From Hypericum androsaemum (taxonomy: Eukaryota; Streptophyta; Magnoliopsida; Malpighiales; Hypericaceae): DNA of 64,000 nucleotides. The DNA lies in the NCBI GenBank assembly GCA_963995505.1, contig OZ023184.1, forward strand, positions 10,122,308 through 10,186,307, read 5' to 3'. Made by a program: the position numbers and the translations under genes. The notes below the pieces were generated by a model. That model was not told the origin of the DNA. It did no database searches and saw only the letters and a program-made list of their open reading frames with translations. Every line of letters begins with the position of its first letter. The stretch's first letter is position 1. Positions 36,131 to 48,184 of this stretch are shown piece by piece.

Positions 36131-39100
36131 GCCTAGAAAAGGAAAGATAAGGCAAGAAAGGGCAAGATAAGGCAAGAAAAGACAAGAAAATGAAAGAAAA
36201 GGCAAGGAAAAGGCATGAAACAGAAAGAAAAGGCAAGAAAAGTAAAGAAAATGCAAGAAAGGTAAGAAAAGGTAAGAAAGGCAAAAAAAGGCAAGGAAAA
36301 GGTATGAAAAGAAAAGAAAAGGCAAGAAAATGCAAGAAAGGCAAGAAAAAGCAAGATAAAGCAAGAAAAGGCAAGAAAAGGAAAGAAATGGCAAGATAAG
36401 GCAAGAAAAGGGTAGAAAAAGGAAGAAAAGACAAGGAAAGGCAAGAAAATGAAAGAAAAGGCAAGGAAAATGCATGAAAAGGCAAGATAAGGTAAGAAAA
36501 GGAAAGAAAAGGGCAACAAAGGGAAGAAAAGGATATATAAGGCAAGAAAAGGCAAGATACGGAAAGAAAAGGAAAAAAAAGCAAGATAAGGCAAGAAAAA
36601 GCTAGATATGGAAAGATAATACAAGAAAAGGAAAAAAAAGGCATGGAAATGCAAGAAAAGGTAAGACTGCAAAATAAGCCAAGAAAAGGCATGGAAAAGG
36701 CATGAACAGGCAAGAAATGTAAAGAAAAGGCAAGATAAGGATAGAAAAGACAAGAAAAGGCAAGATAATGAATGAAAAAGCTGGACAAGGAAAGAAAAGG
36801 CAAGGAAAATTCATGAAAAGGTCTGAAAAGGCATGATAAGGTAAGAAAAGGCAAGATTAGGCAAGAAAAGGGAAGAAATGGCAAGAGAAGGCAAGAAAAG
36901 GCATGGAAAATACATGAAAAGGCAAGAAAAGGCAAGAAATATAAAGAAAAGGCAAGATAAGGGGAAAAAATATAAGAAAAGGCAAGATAAAGCAAGATAA
37001 GGCAAAAAAAGACAAGAAAAGGCACGCTAACGCAAGAAAAAGCTGGACAAGGAAAGAAAAGGCAAGGAAAAGGCATGAAAAGGTAAGAAAAGGCAAGATA
37101 AGGTGAGAAAAGGCAAGATAAGGCAAGAAAAGGGATGAAATGGCAAGATAAGGCAAGAAAATGCATGGAAAATACATGAAAAGGAAAGAAAAGGCAAGAA
37201 ATATAAAGAAAAGGAAAGATAAGGCTAGATAAGGGGAGAAAATATAAGAAAAGACAAGATAAAATAAGATAAGGCAAGATAAGGAAAGAAATAGCAAGAA
37301 AAGGCAAGGAAAAGGCATGAAAAGGAAAGAAAAGGCAAGAAAAGGAAAGATAAAGCAAGAAAAGTTAAGAAAAGGCAAGATAAGGCAAGAAAAGATAGGA
37401 AAAGGCAAGAGAAGGCAAGAAACGGCAAGAAAAGGCATGATAAGGCAAGATAAAGCAAGAAAAGGCAAGATAAAGCAAGAAAAGGCAAGATAAGGAAAGA
37501 AAAACACAAGGAGAAGGCATGAAAGGAAAGAAAAGGAAAGATAACGCAAGAAAAGGCAAGATAAGGCAAGAAATTGTAAGAAAAGGAAAGAAAATGCAAG
37601 ATAAGGCAAGAAAAGTAAAAAAAAGGCAAGATAAGGCAAAAAAAATGCAAGAATAGGCAAGATAAAGTAAGAAAAGGCAAGATAAGGCAAGAAAAGGCAA
37701 GTAAAAGGCATGAAAATGCAAGAAAAGGTTAGAAAATGTAAGAAATGTATAGAAAATACATGAAAATGAAAGAAAAGGAAAGAAAAGGAAAGAAATTGCA
37801 AGATAAGGCAAGAAAAGGAAAAAAAAGGAAAGAAATTGCAAGATAAGGTAAGAAAAGGCAAGATAAGGTAAGAAAAGCAAGAAAATGAAAGAAAAGGCAA
37901 GAAAAGGCAAGGAAAAGGCATGATAAGGTAAAAAAAGGCAATAAAAGGAAAGATAAGGCAAGAAAATGAAAGAAAAGGAAAAAAAAGGGAAGATAAGGCA
38001 AGAAAAGGCAAGATATGGAAAGATAATGCAAGAAAAGGAAAGAAAAGGACAAAAAAGGCAAGATAAGGAAAGGAAAGGCAAGATATGGAAGGATAATGCA
38101 AGGAAAGGAAAGAAAAGGCAAGATTAGGCAAGAAATGGCAAGAAAATGAAAGAAAAGGCTAGATAAGGCAAGAAAAGGTAAGGTAAAGTCATTAAAAGGA
38201 AAGAAAAGGGAAGAAAACGAAAGATACGATAAGAAAAGTTTAGAAAAGGAAAGATAATGCAAGAAAAGGCAAGAAAATGAAAGAAAAGGCAACACAAGGG
38301 TAGAAATGGAAAATAAGGCAAGAAAAGGTAGGATAAGGCAAGAAAAGGTATGATAAGGTAAGAAAAGGCAAGATAAAGTACGAAAAGGCAAGAAAAGGCA
38401 AGATAAGACAAGAAATGACATGAAAAGGTAAGAAAAGGAAAGTTATGGCAAGAAAAGGCAAGAATAGGCAAGAAAAGGCATGATAAGGCAAGAAAAGCCA
38501 AGATAAGGGAAGAAAAGTAAAGATAACACAAGAAAAGGCAAAATAAGGCAAGAAAAGGAAAGAAAAGGCAAGATAAAGCAAGAAAAGGCAAGATAAAGCA
38601 AGAAAAGGTAGGATAAGGCAAGAAAAAACAAGGACAAGGCATAAAAAAAAGGAAAGATAACACAAGAAAAGGAAAGAAAATCCAATATGAGGCAAGAATA
38701 GTAAAGAAAAGGCAAGAAAATGCAAGAATAGGCCAAATAAGGCTAGAAAATGCAAGTTAAGGCAAGAAAAGGTGAGAAAAGGTTTGATAAGGCAAGAAAA
38801 GGCAAGATAAGACTAGAAAAGGCAAGATAAAGCAAGAAAAGGCAAGAAAAGTCATGAAAGGGCAAGAAAAGGCAAGATAAGTAATGAAAATGCATCAAAG
38901 GCAAGAAAAGGAAAGAAAATGCAAGATAAGGCAATAAAAGGTAAGATAAGGCATCAAAAGGTGAGAAAAGGAAAGAAAGAAAAGGCAAGAAAAAGAAAGA
39001 TAAGGCAAGAAAATGAAAGAAAAGGCAAGGAAAAGGAAAGAAAAGGCAGGAAAAATAAAGAAAATGCAAGATCAGGCAAGAAAAGGCAAGATCAGGCAAG

Positions 39101-39850
39101 AAAATGCAAGAAAAGGAAAGAAATGGCAAGATAAGGCAAGAAAAGGTTAGAAAAGGAAAGAAAAGGAAAGATAAGGCAAGATAAGGCAAGAAAAGGAAAG
39201 AAAATGAAAGAAAAGGCACGATAAGGATAGAAAAGACAAGAAAAGGCAAGATAACGGAAGAAAAAGCTGGACAATTAAAGAAAAGGCAAGGAAAAGGCAT
39301 GAAAAGGTATAAAAAGGCAAGATAAGGTAAGAAAAGGCAAGATTAGGCAAGAAAAGGGAAGAAATGGCAAGATAAGGCAAGAAAAGGCATGGAAAATACA
39401 TAAAAAGGCAAGAAAAGGCAAGAAATATAAAGAAAAGGCAAGATAAGGGGAAAAAATATAAGAAAAGGCAAGATAAAGCAAGATAAGGCAAGAAAAGACA
39501 AGGACAAGGCAAGAAAAGGAAAGAAAAGGAAAGAAAATCTAAGCCAAAAAAGTAAAGAATAGGCAAGATAAGGCAAGAAAATGCAAGAAAAGGCATGATA
39601 AGGCAAAAAAAGGCAAGAAAAGGCAAGAAAAGGCAAGGAAAGGCAAGATAAAGCAAGAAAAGGCAAGAAATGGCAAGAAAATACAAGAAAAGGAAAGAAA
39701 AGGAAAGAAAAGGGAAGAAAAGTAAAGAAAATGCATGAAAAGGTAAGAAAAGGCAAGAAAAGTATAGAAAATGCAAGATAAGGCAAGAAAGGCAAGATAC
39801 GACAAGAAAAGGAAAGCAATGGCAAGATAAGTCAAGAAAAGGCGAGAAAA
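36131..39850 (+). repeat. Higher-order repeat unit (3,720 bp)
   Basis: Full-length by spacing, but the GATAGATTAGGCCAC marker expected near 38.1 kb is absent: the sequence jumps from GGAAGGATAATGC to GGAAAGGAAAGAAAAGGC (about 38,100), a deletion of roughly 270 bp relative to other units. Confidence 0.75.
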
Positions 39851-42069
39851 GCCTAGAAAAGGAAAGATAAGGCAAGAAAGGGCAAGATAAGGCAAGAAAG
39901 GGCAAGATAAGGCAAGAAAAGACAAGAAAATAAAAGAAAAGGCAAGGAAATGGCATGAAAAGGAAAGAAAAGGCAAGAAAAGTAAAGAAAATGCAAGAAA
40001 GGCAAGAAAAGGTAAGAAAGGCAAGAAAAGGCAAGGAAAGGGTATGAAAAGAAAAGAAAAGGCAAGAAAATGCAAGAAAGGCAAGAAAAAGCAAGATATA
40101 GCAAGAAAAGGCAAGAAAAGGAAAGAAATGGCAAGATAAGGCAAGAAAAGGGTAGAAAAAGGAAGAAACGGAAAGGAAAGGCAAGAAAATGAAAGAAAAG
40201 GCAAGGAAAATGCATGAAAAGGCAAGATAAGGTAAGAAAAGGAAAGAAAAGGGCAACAAAGGCAAGAAAAGGCTATATAACGCAAGAAAAGGAAAGAGAA
40301 GGCAAGATACGGAAAGAAAAGGAAAAAAAAGCAAGATAAGGCAAGAAAAAGCAAGATATGGAAAGATAATACAAGAAAAGGAAAGAAATGGCATGGAAAT
40401 GCAAGAAAAGGTAAGAAAAGGCAAAATAAGCCAAGAAAAGGCATGGAAAAGGCATGAACAGGCAAGAAATGTAAAGAAAAGGCAAGATAAGGATAGAAAA
40501 GACAAGAAATGGCAAGATAATGCAATAAAAAGCTGGACAAGGAAAGAAAAGGCAAGGAAAATTCATGAAACTGTCTGAAAAGGCAAGATAAGGTAAGAAA
40601 AGGCAAGATTAGGCAAGAAAAGGGAAGAAATGGCAAGATAAGGCAAGAAAAGGCATGTAAAATACATGAAAAGGCAAGAAAAGGCAAGAAATATAAAGAA
40701 AAGGTAAGATAAGGGGAAAGATATAAGAAAAGGCAAGATAAAGCAAGATAAGGCAAGAAAAGACAAGGACAAGGCAAGAAAAGGAAATAAAAGGAAAGAA
40801 AATCCAAGATAAGCCAAAAAAAGTAAAGAATAGGCAAGATAAGGCAAGAAAATGCAAGAAAAGGCATGATAAAGCAAAAAAAGGCAAGAAAAGGCATGAA
40901 AAGGCAAGGAAAGGCAAGATAAAGCAAGAAAAGGCAAGAAATGGCAAGAAAAGGCAAGAAAAGGAAAGAAAAGGGAAGAAAAGGGAAGAAAATGCATGAA
41001 AAGGTAAGAAAAGGCAAGAAAAGTATAAAAAATGCAAGATAAGGCAAGAAAGGCAAGATACGGAAAGAAAAGGAAAGCAATGGCAAGATAAGTCAAGAAA
41101 AGGCAAGAAAAGCCTAGAAAAGGAAAGATAAGGCAAGAAAGGGCAAGATAAGGCAAGAAAAGACAAGAAAATGAAAGAAAAGGCAAGGAAAAGGCATGAA
41201 AAGGAAAGAAAAGGAAAGAAAATGCAAGAAAGGCAAGAAAAGGTAAGATAAGGCAAGAAAAGGCAAGGAAAAGGTATGAAAAGGAAAGAAAAGGCAAGAA
41301 AAAGCAAGAAAGGCAAGATAAAGCAAAATAAAGCAAGAAAATGAAAGAAAAGGCAAGGAAAATGCATGAAAAGGCAAGATAAGGCAAGAAAAGGAGAGAA
41401 AAGGGCAACAAAGGGAAGAAAAGGCTATATAAGGCAAGAAAAGGCAAGGTAAGAAGAAAAGAAAAAAAAGCAAGATAAGGCAAGAAAAGGCAAGATATGG
41501 AAAGATAATGCAAGAAAAGGAAAGAAAAGGCATGGAAATGCAAGAAAAGGTAAGAAAAGGCAAGATAAGCCAAGAAAAGGCATGGAAAAGGCATGAACAG
41601 GCAAGAAATGTAAAGAAAAGGCAAGATAATGCAAGAAAAAGCTGGACAAGGAAAGAAAAAGCAAGGAAAAGGCATGAAAAGGTAAGAAAAGGCAAGATAA
41701 GGTAGGAAAAGGCAAGATAAGGCAAGAAAAGGCATGGAAAATACATAAAAAGGAAAGAAAAGGCAAGAAATATAAAGAAAAGGCAAGATAAGGCTAGATA
41801 AGGGGAGAAAATATAAGAAAAGACAAGATAAAGCTAGATAAGGCAAGATAAGGAAAGAAACAGCAAGAAAAGGCAAGGAAAAGGCAAGGAAAAGGCAAGA
41901 AAAGGCAAGAAAAGGAAAGAAAAAACAAGAAAAGTTAAGAAAAGGCAAGATCAAGCAAGAAAAGACAGGAAAAGGCAAGAGAAGGCAAGATAAGGGGAGA
42001 AAATATAAGAAAAGGCAAGATAAAGCAAGATAAGGGAAGATAAGGAAAGAAACAGCAAGAAAAGTCAGG

Positions 42070-42464
42070 AAAAGGCAAGAGAAGGCAAGAAAAGGCATGA
42101 TAAGGTAAGATAAAATAAGAAAAGGCAAGATAAAGCAAGAAAAGGCAAGATAAGGCAAAAAAAAACACAAGGACAAGGCATGAAAAGGAAAGATAACGCA
42201 AGAAAAGGCAAGGAAAAGGCATGATAAGGTAAGAAAAGGCAATAAATGGCAAGAAAAGGAAAGATAAGGCAAGAAAAGGAAAGAAAAGGAAAAAAAAGCA
42301 AGATAAGGCAAGAAAAGGTAAGGAAAAGGCAAGAAAAGGAAATATTCGGCCACAAAAGGTAAGAAAATGCAAATAAAAGCAAGAAAATGTAAGAAAATAA
42401 AAGAAAATGCAGGATAAGGGAAGAAAATGCAAGAAAAGAAAAGAAAATGCAAGGAAAGGAAAGG
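42070..42464 (+). repeat. About 395-bp segmental duplication, copy 1
   Basis: Shares rare variants (AATATTCGGC at 42,341, GGTAAGATAAAA at 42,104) with 44,943-45,337 at a constant offset of 2,873 bp. The copies diverge abruptly after GGAAAGGAAAGG. Confidence 0.75.
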
Positions 42465-43509
42465 AAAGAAAAGGCAAGATTAGGAAAGAAATGGCAAGAA
42501 AAGGAAGGACGAGGCTAGATAAGGCAAGAAAAGGTAAGGTAAAGTCATTAAAAGGCAAGAAAAGGGAAGAAAAGGCAAGAAACGGCAATAAAAGTTTAGA
42601 AAAGGAAAGATAAAGCAAGAAAAGGCAAGAAAATGGAAGAAAAGGCAACACAAGGGAAGAAATGGAAAATAAGGCAAGAAAAGGTAGGATAAGGCAAGAA
42701 AAGGTATGATAAGGTAAGAAAAGGCAAGATAAAGTAAGAAAAGGCAAGATAAGGGAAGAAAAGACATGCAAAGGTAAGAAAAGGAAAGTTATGGCAAGAA
42801 AAGGCAAGAATATGCAATAAAAGGCATGATAAGCCAAGAAAAGGCAATATAAGGCAAGAAAAGTAAAGATAACGCAAAAAAATGCAAAATAAGGAAAGGA
42901 AAGGAAAGAAAATACAAGATAAGGCAAGAAAAGTGAAGAAAATGCAAGATAAAGCAAGAAAAGGCAGGATCAGGCAAGAAAAGACAAGGGCAAGGCATAA
43001 AAAAATAGAAAGATAACGCAAGAAAAGGCTAGAAAAGGAAAGAAAATCCAAGATGAGGCAAGAAAAGTAAAGAAAAGGCAAAAAAATGCAAGAATAGGCC
43101 AAATAAGGCCAGAAAATGCAAGATAAGGCAAGAAAAGGTAAGAAAAGGTAAGATAAGGCAAGAAAAGGCAAGATAAGACTAGAAAAGGCAAGATAAAGCA
43201 AGAAAAGGCAAGAAAAGAAAAGAAAATGCAAGGAAAGGCAACAAAAGGTAAGATAAGGCATGAAAAGATGAGAAAAGGAAAGCAAAGGCAAGAAAAGGCA
43301 AGAAAAAGAAAGTTAAGGCTAGAAAATGAAAGAAAAGGCAAGGAAAAGGAAAGAAAAGGCAAGAAAAATAAAGAAAATGCAAGATCAGGCAAGAAAAGGC
43401 AAGAAAAAAGCAAGAAAAGGAAAGAAATGGCAAGATAAGGCAAGAAAAGGCTAGAAAAGGCAAGAAAAGAAAAGATAAGGCAAGATAAGGAAAGAAAATG
43501 AAAAGAAAA

Positions 43510-43731
43510 GGCAAGATAAGGATAGAAAAGACAAGAAAAGGCAAGGTAACGCAAGAAAAAGCTGGACAAGGAAAGAAAATGCAAGGAAAAGGCATGAAAA
43601 GGTATGAAAAGGCATGAAAAGGCAAGATAAGGATAGAAAAGACAAGAAAAGGCAAGGTAACGCAAGAAAAAGCTGGACAAGGAAAGAAAATGGAAGGAAA
43701 AGGCATGAAAGGGTATGAAAAGGCAAGAAAA
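43510..43731 (+). repeat. 111-bp tandem duplication
   Basis: GGCAAGATAAGGATAG... with the AAGCTGGACAAGG marker occurs at 43,510 and again at 43,621, followed in both by AAGGAAAAGGCATGAAA. A local tandem copy inside the long repeat. Confidence 0.75.
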
Positions 43732-44942
43732 GGGAAGAAATGGCAAGATAAGGCAAGAAAAGGCATGGAAAATACATAAAAAGGCAAGAAAAGGCAAGAA
43801 ATATAAAGAAAAGGCAAGATAAGGGGAGAAAATATAAGAAAAGGCAAGATAAAGCAAGATAAGGCAAGAAAAGACAAGGACAAGGCAAGAAAAGGAAAGA
43901 AAATAAAAGATAAGGCAAGAAAAGTAAAGAATAGGCAAGATAAGGCAAGAAAATGCAAGAAAAGGCATGATAAGGCAAAAAAAGGCAAGAAAAGGCAAGA
44001 AAAGGCAAGGAAAGGCAAGATAAAGCAAGAAAAGGGAAGAAATGGCAAGAAAATGCATGAAAAGGCAAGAAAAGGAAAGAAAAGGTAAGAAAAGTAAAGA
44101 AAATGCATGAAAAGGAAAGAAAAGGTAAGAAAAGGAGAGATAAGCCAAGAAAAGGCATGGAAAAGGCATCAACAGGCAAGAAATGCAAAGAAAGGGCAAG
44201 ATAAGGATAGAAAAGATAAGAAAAGGCAAGATAATGGAAGAAAAAGCTGGACAAGGAAAGAAAAGGCAAGGGAAGGCATGAAAAGGTAAGAAAAGGTAAG
44301 ATAAGGCAAGATAAGGCAAGAAAAGGGAAGAAAATGCAAGAATAGGCAAGATAAGGCAAGATAAAGCAACAAAAGGCAAGATAAGGCAAGATAAAGCAAG
44401 CAAAGGCAAGAAAAGGCAAGAACAATGCATGAAAAGTTAAGAAAAGGTTAGAAAATGCAAGAACTGTAAAGAAAATACATGAAAATGAAAGAAAAGGCAA
44501 GAAAAGTAAAAAAAATGCAAGAAAAGGCAAGAAAAGGCAAGAAAAGGAAAGAAATTGCAAGATAAGATAAGAAAAGGCAAAAAAAGCAAGAAAATGAAAG
44601 AAAAGGCAAGAAAAGGCAAGGAAAAGGCCTGATAAGGTAAGAAAAGGCAAGATAAGGTAAGAAAAGGCAAGATAAGGCAAGAAAAGGGAAAAATGGCAAG
44701 ATAAGGCAAGAAAAGGCATGGAAAATACATGAAAAGGAAAGAAAAGGCAAGAAATATAAAGAAAAGGCAAGATAAGGCCAGATAAGGGGAGAAAATATAA
44801 GAAAAGATAAGATGTAGCAAGATAAGGCAAGATAAGGAAAGAAACAGCAAGAAAAGGCAATGAAAAGGCAAGAAAAGGAAAGAAAAAGCAAGAAAAGTTA
44901 AGAAAAGGTAAGATAAGGCAAGAAAAGACAGGAAAGGGCAAG

Positions 44943-45337
44943 AGAAGGCAAGAGAAGGCAAGAAAAGGCATGATAAGGTAAGATAAAACAAGAAAAGGCA
45001 AGATAAAGCAAGAAAAGGCAAGATAAGGCAAAAAAAAACACAAGGACAAGGCATGAAAAGGAAAGATAACGCAAGAAAAGGCAAGGAAAAGGCATGATAA
45101 GGTAAGAAAAGGCAATAAATGGCAAGAAAAGGAAAGATAAGGCAAGAAAAGGAAAGAAAAGGAAAAAAAAGCAAGATAAGGCAAGAAAAGGTAAGGAAAA
45201 GGCAAGAAAAGGAAATATTCGGCCACAAAAGGTAAGAAAATGCAAATAAAAGCAAGAAAATGTAAGAAAATAAAAGAAAATGCAGGATAAGGGAAGAAAA
45301 TGCAAGAAAAGAAAAGAAAATGCAAGGAAAGGAAAGG
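44943..45337 (+). repeat. About 395-bp segmental duplication, copy 2
   Basis: Partner of 42,070-42,464, with AATATTCGGC at 45,214. Confidence 0.75.
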
Positions 45338-48178
45338 CATGATAAGGCAAGATAAAGCAAGAAAAGGCAAGATAAAGCAAGAAAAGACAAGACAAGGCAA
45401 GAGAAACACAAGGAGAAGCCATGAAAAGGAAAGAAAAGGAAAGATAATGCAAGAAATGGCAAGATAAGGAAAGAAATTGCAAGAAAAGGAAAGAAAATGC
45501 AAGAATAGGCAAGATAAGGCAAGATAAAGCAAGAAAAGGCAAGATAAGGCAAAAAAAGGCAAGAAAAATGCATGAAAAGGTAAGAAAAGGTTAGAAAATG
45601 CAAAAAATGTAAAGAAAATACATGAAAATGAAAGAAAAGGCAAGAAAAGTAAAGAAAATGCAAGATAAAGCAAGAAAAGGCAAGAAAAGGAAAGAAATCG
45701 CAAGATAAGGTAAGAAAAGGCAAGATAAGGCAAGAAAAGCAAGAAAATGAAAGAAAAGGCAAGAAAAGGCAAGGAAAAGGCATGATAAGGTAAGAAAAGG
45801 CAATAAAAGGCAAGAAAAGGAAAGAAAAGGTAAGAAAAGGAAAGAAAAGGAAAAAAAAGGCAAGATAAGGCAAGAAAAGGCAAGATATGGAAAGATAATG
45901 CAAGAAAAGGAAAAAAAAGGTGAGGAAAAGGGAAGAAAATGAAAGATTAGGCCACCAAAGGTAAGAAAATGCAAGGTAAAGCAAGAAAATGTAAGAAAAC
46001 AAAACGAAATGCAGGATAAGGGAAGAAAATGCAAGAAAAGGAAAGAAAATGCAAGAAAAGAAAAGAAAAGGCAAGATTAGGCAAGAAATGGCAAGAAAAG
46101 GAAAGAAAAGGCTAGATAAGGCAAGAAAAGGTAAGGTAAAGTCATTAAAAGGCAAGAAAAGGCAAGATACGGTAAGAAAAGTTTAGAAAAGTAAAGATAA
46201 CGCAAGAAAAGGCAAGAAAATGAAAGAAAAGGCAACACAAGGGAAGAAATGGAAAATGAGGCAAGAAAAGGTAGGATAAGGCAAGAAAAGGTATGATAAG
46301 GTAAGAAAAGGCAAGATAAAGTAAGAAAAGGCAAGAAAAGGCAAGATAAGGCAAGAAAAGACATAAAAAGGTAAGAAAAGGAAAGTTATGGCAAGAAAAG
46401 GCAAGAATAGGCAAGAAAAGGCATGATAAGGTAAGAAATGGCAAGAAAAGGAAAGAAAATGCAAGATAAGGCAAGAAAAGGCAAAATCAGGCATGAAAAG
46501 GAAAGAAAATGCAAGATAAGGCAAGAAAAGTCAAGAAAAGTCAAGATAAAGCAAGAAAAGGCAATATAAAGCAAGAAAAGGTAGGATAAGGCAAGAAAAG
46601 ACAAGGACAAGGCATGAAAAAAAAAGGAAAGATAACTCAAGAAGAGGCAAGAAAAGGAAAGAAAAGGAAAGGAAATCCAAGATGAGGCAAGAAAAGGAAA
46701 GAAAATGCAAGAATAGGCCAAATAAGGCTAAAAAATGCAAGATAAGGCAAGAAAAGGTAAGAAAAGTTAAGATAAGGTAAGAAAAGGCAAGCTAAGACTA
46801 GAAAAGGCAAGATAAAGCAAGAAAAGGCAAGAAAAATCAAGAAAAGTTATGAAAGGGCAAGTAAAGGCAAGAAAAGTAAAGAAAATGCATAAAAAGGCAA
46901 GAAAAGGAAAGAAAAGGCTAGAAAAGTAAAGAAAATGCAAGATAAGGCAACAAAAGGTAAGAAAAGGCATGAAAAGGTGAGAAAAGGAAAGCAAAGGCAA
47001 GAAAAAGCAAGAAAAAGAAAGATAAGGCAAGAAAATGAAAGAAAAGGCAAGGAAAAGGAAAGAAAAGGCAAGAAAAATAAAGAAAATGTAAGAGCAGGCA
47101 AGAAAAGGCAAGATCAGGCAAGAAAAATCAAGAAAAGGAAAGAAATGGCAAGATAAGGCAAGAAAAGGCTAGAAAAGGCAAGAAAAAGAAAGATAAGGCA
47201 AGAAAAGGCAAGAAAATGAAAGAAAGGGCAAGATAAGGATAGAAAAGACAAGAAAAGGCAAGATAACGATAGAAAAAGCTGGACAAGGAAAAAAAAGGCA
47301 GGGAAAAGGCATGAAAAGGTATGAAAAGGTAAGATTAGGTAAGAAAAGTCAAGATAAGGCAAGAAAAGGGAAGAAATGGCAAGATAAGATAAGAAAAGGC
47401 ATGGAAAATACATGAAAAGGCAAGAAAAGGCAAGAAATATAAAGAAAAGGCAAGATAAATGGAGAAAATATAAGAAAAGGCAAGAAAAGACATGGACAAG
47501 GCAAGAAAAGGAAAGAAAAGGAAAGAAAATCCAAGATAAGGCAAGAAAAGTAAAGAATAGGCAAGATAAGGCAAGAAAATGCAACAAAATGCATGATAAG
47601 GCAAAAAAAGGCAAGAAAAGGCAAGGAAAGGCAAGATAAAGCAAGAAAAGGCTAGAAATGGCAAGAAAATGCATGTAAAGGCAAGAAAAGGAAAGAAAAG
47701 GGAAGACAAGTAAAGAAAATGCATGAAAAGGTAAGAAAAGGCAAGAAAAGTATAGAAAAGGCAAGATAAGGCAATATACAGCAAGAAAAGGAAAGCAATG
47801 GCAAGAAAAGTCAAGAAAAGGCAAGAAAAGCCTAGAAAAGGAAAGATAAGACAAGAAAGGGCAAGATAAGGCAAGAAAAGACAAGAAAATGAAAGAAAAG
47901 GAAAGGAAAAGGCATGAAAAGGAAAGAAAAGGCAAGAAAACTAAAGAAAATGCAACAAAGGTAAGAAAAGGTAAGATAAGGCAAGAAAGGGCGAGGAAAA
48001 GGTATGTAAAGGAAAGAAAAGGCAAGAAAAGTAAAGAGAATGCAAGAAAGGCCAGAAAAGGCAAGATAAAGCAAGAAAAGGCATTAAAAGGAAAGAATGG
48101 CAAGACAAGGCAAAAAAAGGGTAGAAAAGGATAGAAAAGGCAAGAAAAGGCAAGAAAATGAAAGAAAAGGCAAGGAAA

Positions 48179-48184
48179 ATGCAT
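48179..48184. other. Strand-switch junction of the satellite array (ATGCAT)
   Basis: Up to here the plus strand is the purine strand (ending AAGGCAAGGAAAATGCAT). From 48,185 it is the pyrimidine strand (CTTCTTGCCTTTTC). The turning point is the self-complementary hexamer ATGCAT. In the ordinary long repeat the words AAGGAAAATGCATGAAAAGG are common, so the break falls inside a normal unit. It is the only orientation change of the array in the window. Confidence 0.9.

Larger units (their letters stand above)
39851..47829 (+). repeat. Rearranged stretch of about two higher-order units
   Basis: The GCCTAGAAAAGG marker occurs at 39,851, again after only 1,261 bp at 41,112, and then not until 47,830 (6,718 bp, close to two short units). 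The GTAAAGTCA marker is at 42,539 and 46,136. Internal partial duplications (42,070/44,943 and 43,510/43,621) show repeated local rearrangement in this most degraded part of the long repeat. Confidence 0.7.
33643..48178 (+). repeat. Decanucleotide satellite array, central block after the gap
   Basis: Continues the purine array and its long repeat: GCCTAGAAAAGG at 36,131, 39,851, 41,112 and 47,830; GTAAAGTCA at 34,458, 38,183, 42,539 and 46,136. Spacing becomes irregular after about 40 kb because of partial duplications. Ends at the strand switch at 48,179. No gene is visible. Confidence 0.93.

Noticed and set aside
43451..45883. Open frame of 810 codons on the minus strand, Leu/Phe/Ser/Cys-rich, looking like a membrane protein
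   Set aside because: It is a translation of the decamer array. The other two frames of the same strand are open with the same decapeptide cycle, there is no codon bias, and frames shift with each 11-bp unit. The same applies to the frames at 8,264-10,093, 26,826-28,646, 29,780-32,002, 40,563-42,452 and the plus-strand ones after 48,185.
1..48178. Long triplex-forming (H-DNA) purine-pyrimidine tract
   Set aside because: A C or T interrupts the purine strand in most decamers, so uninterrupted mirror-repeat purine runs are short. Local triplexes are possible but a continuous one is not.
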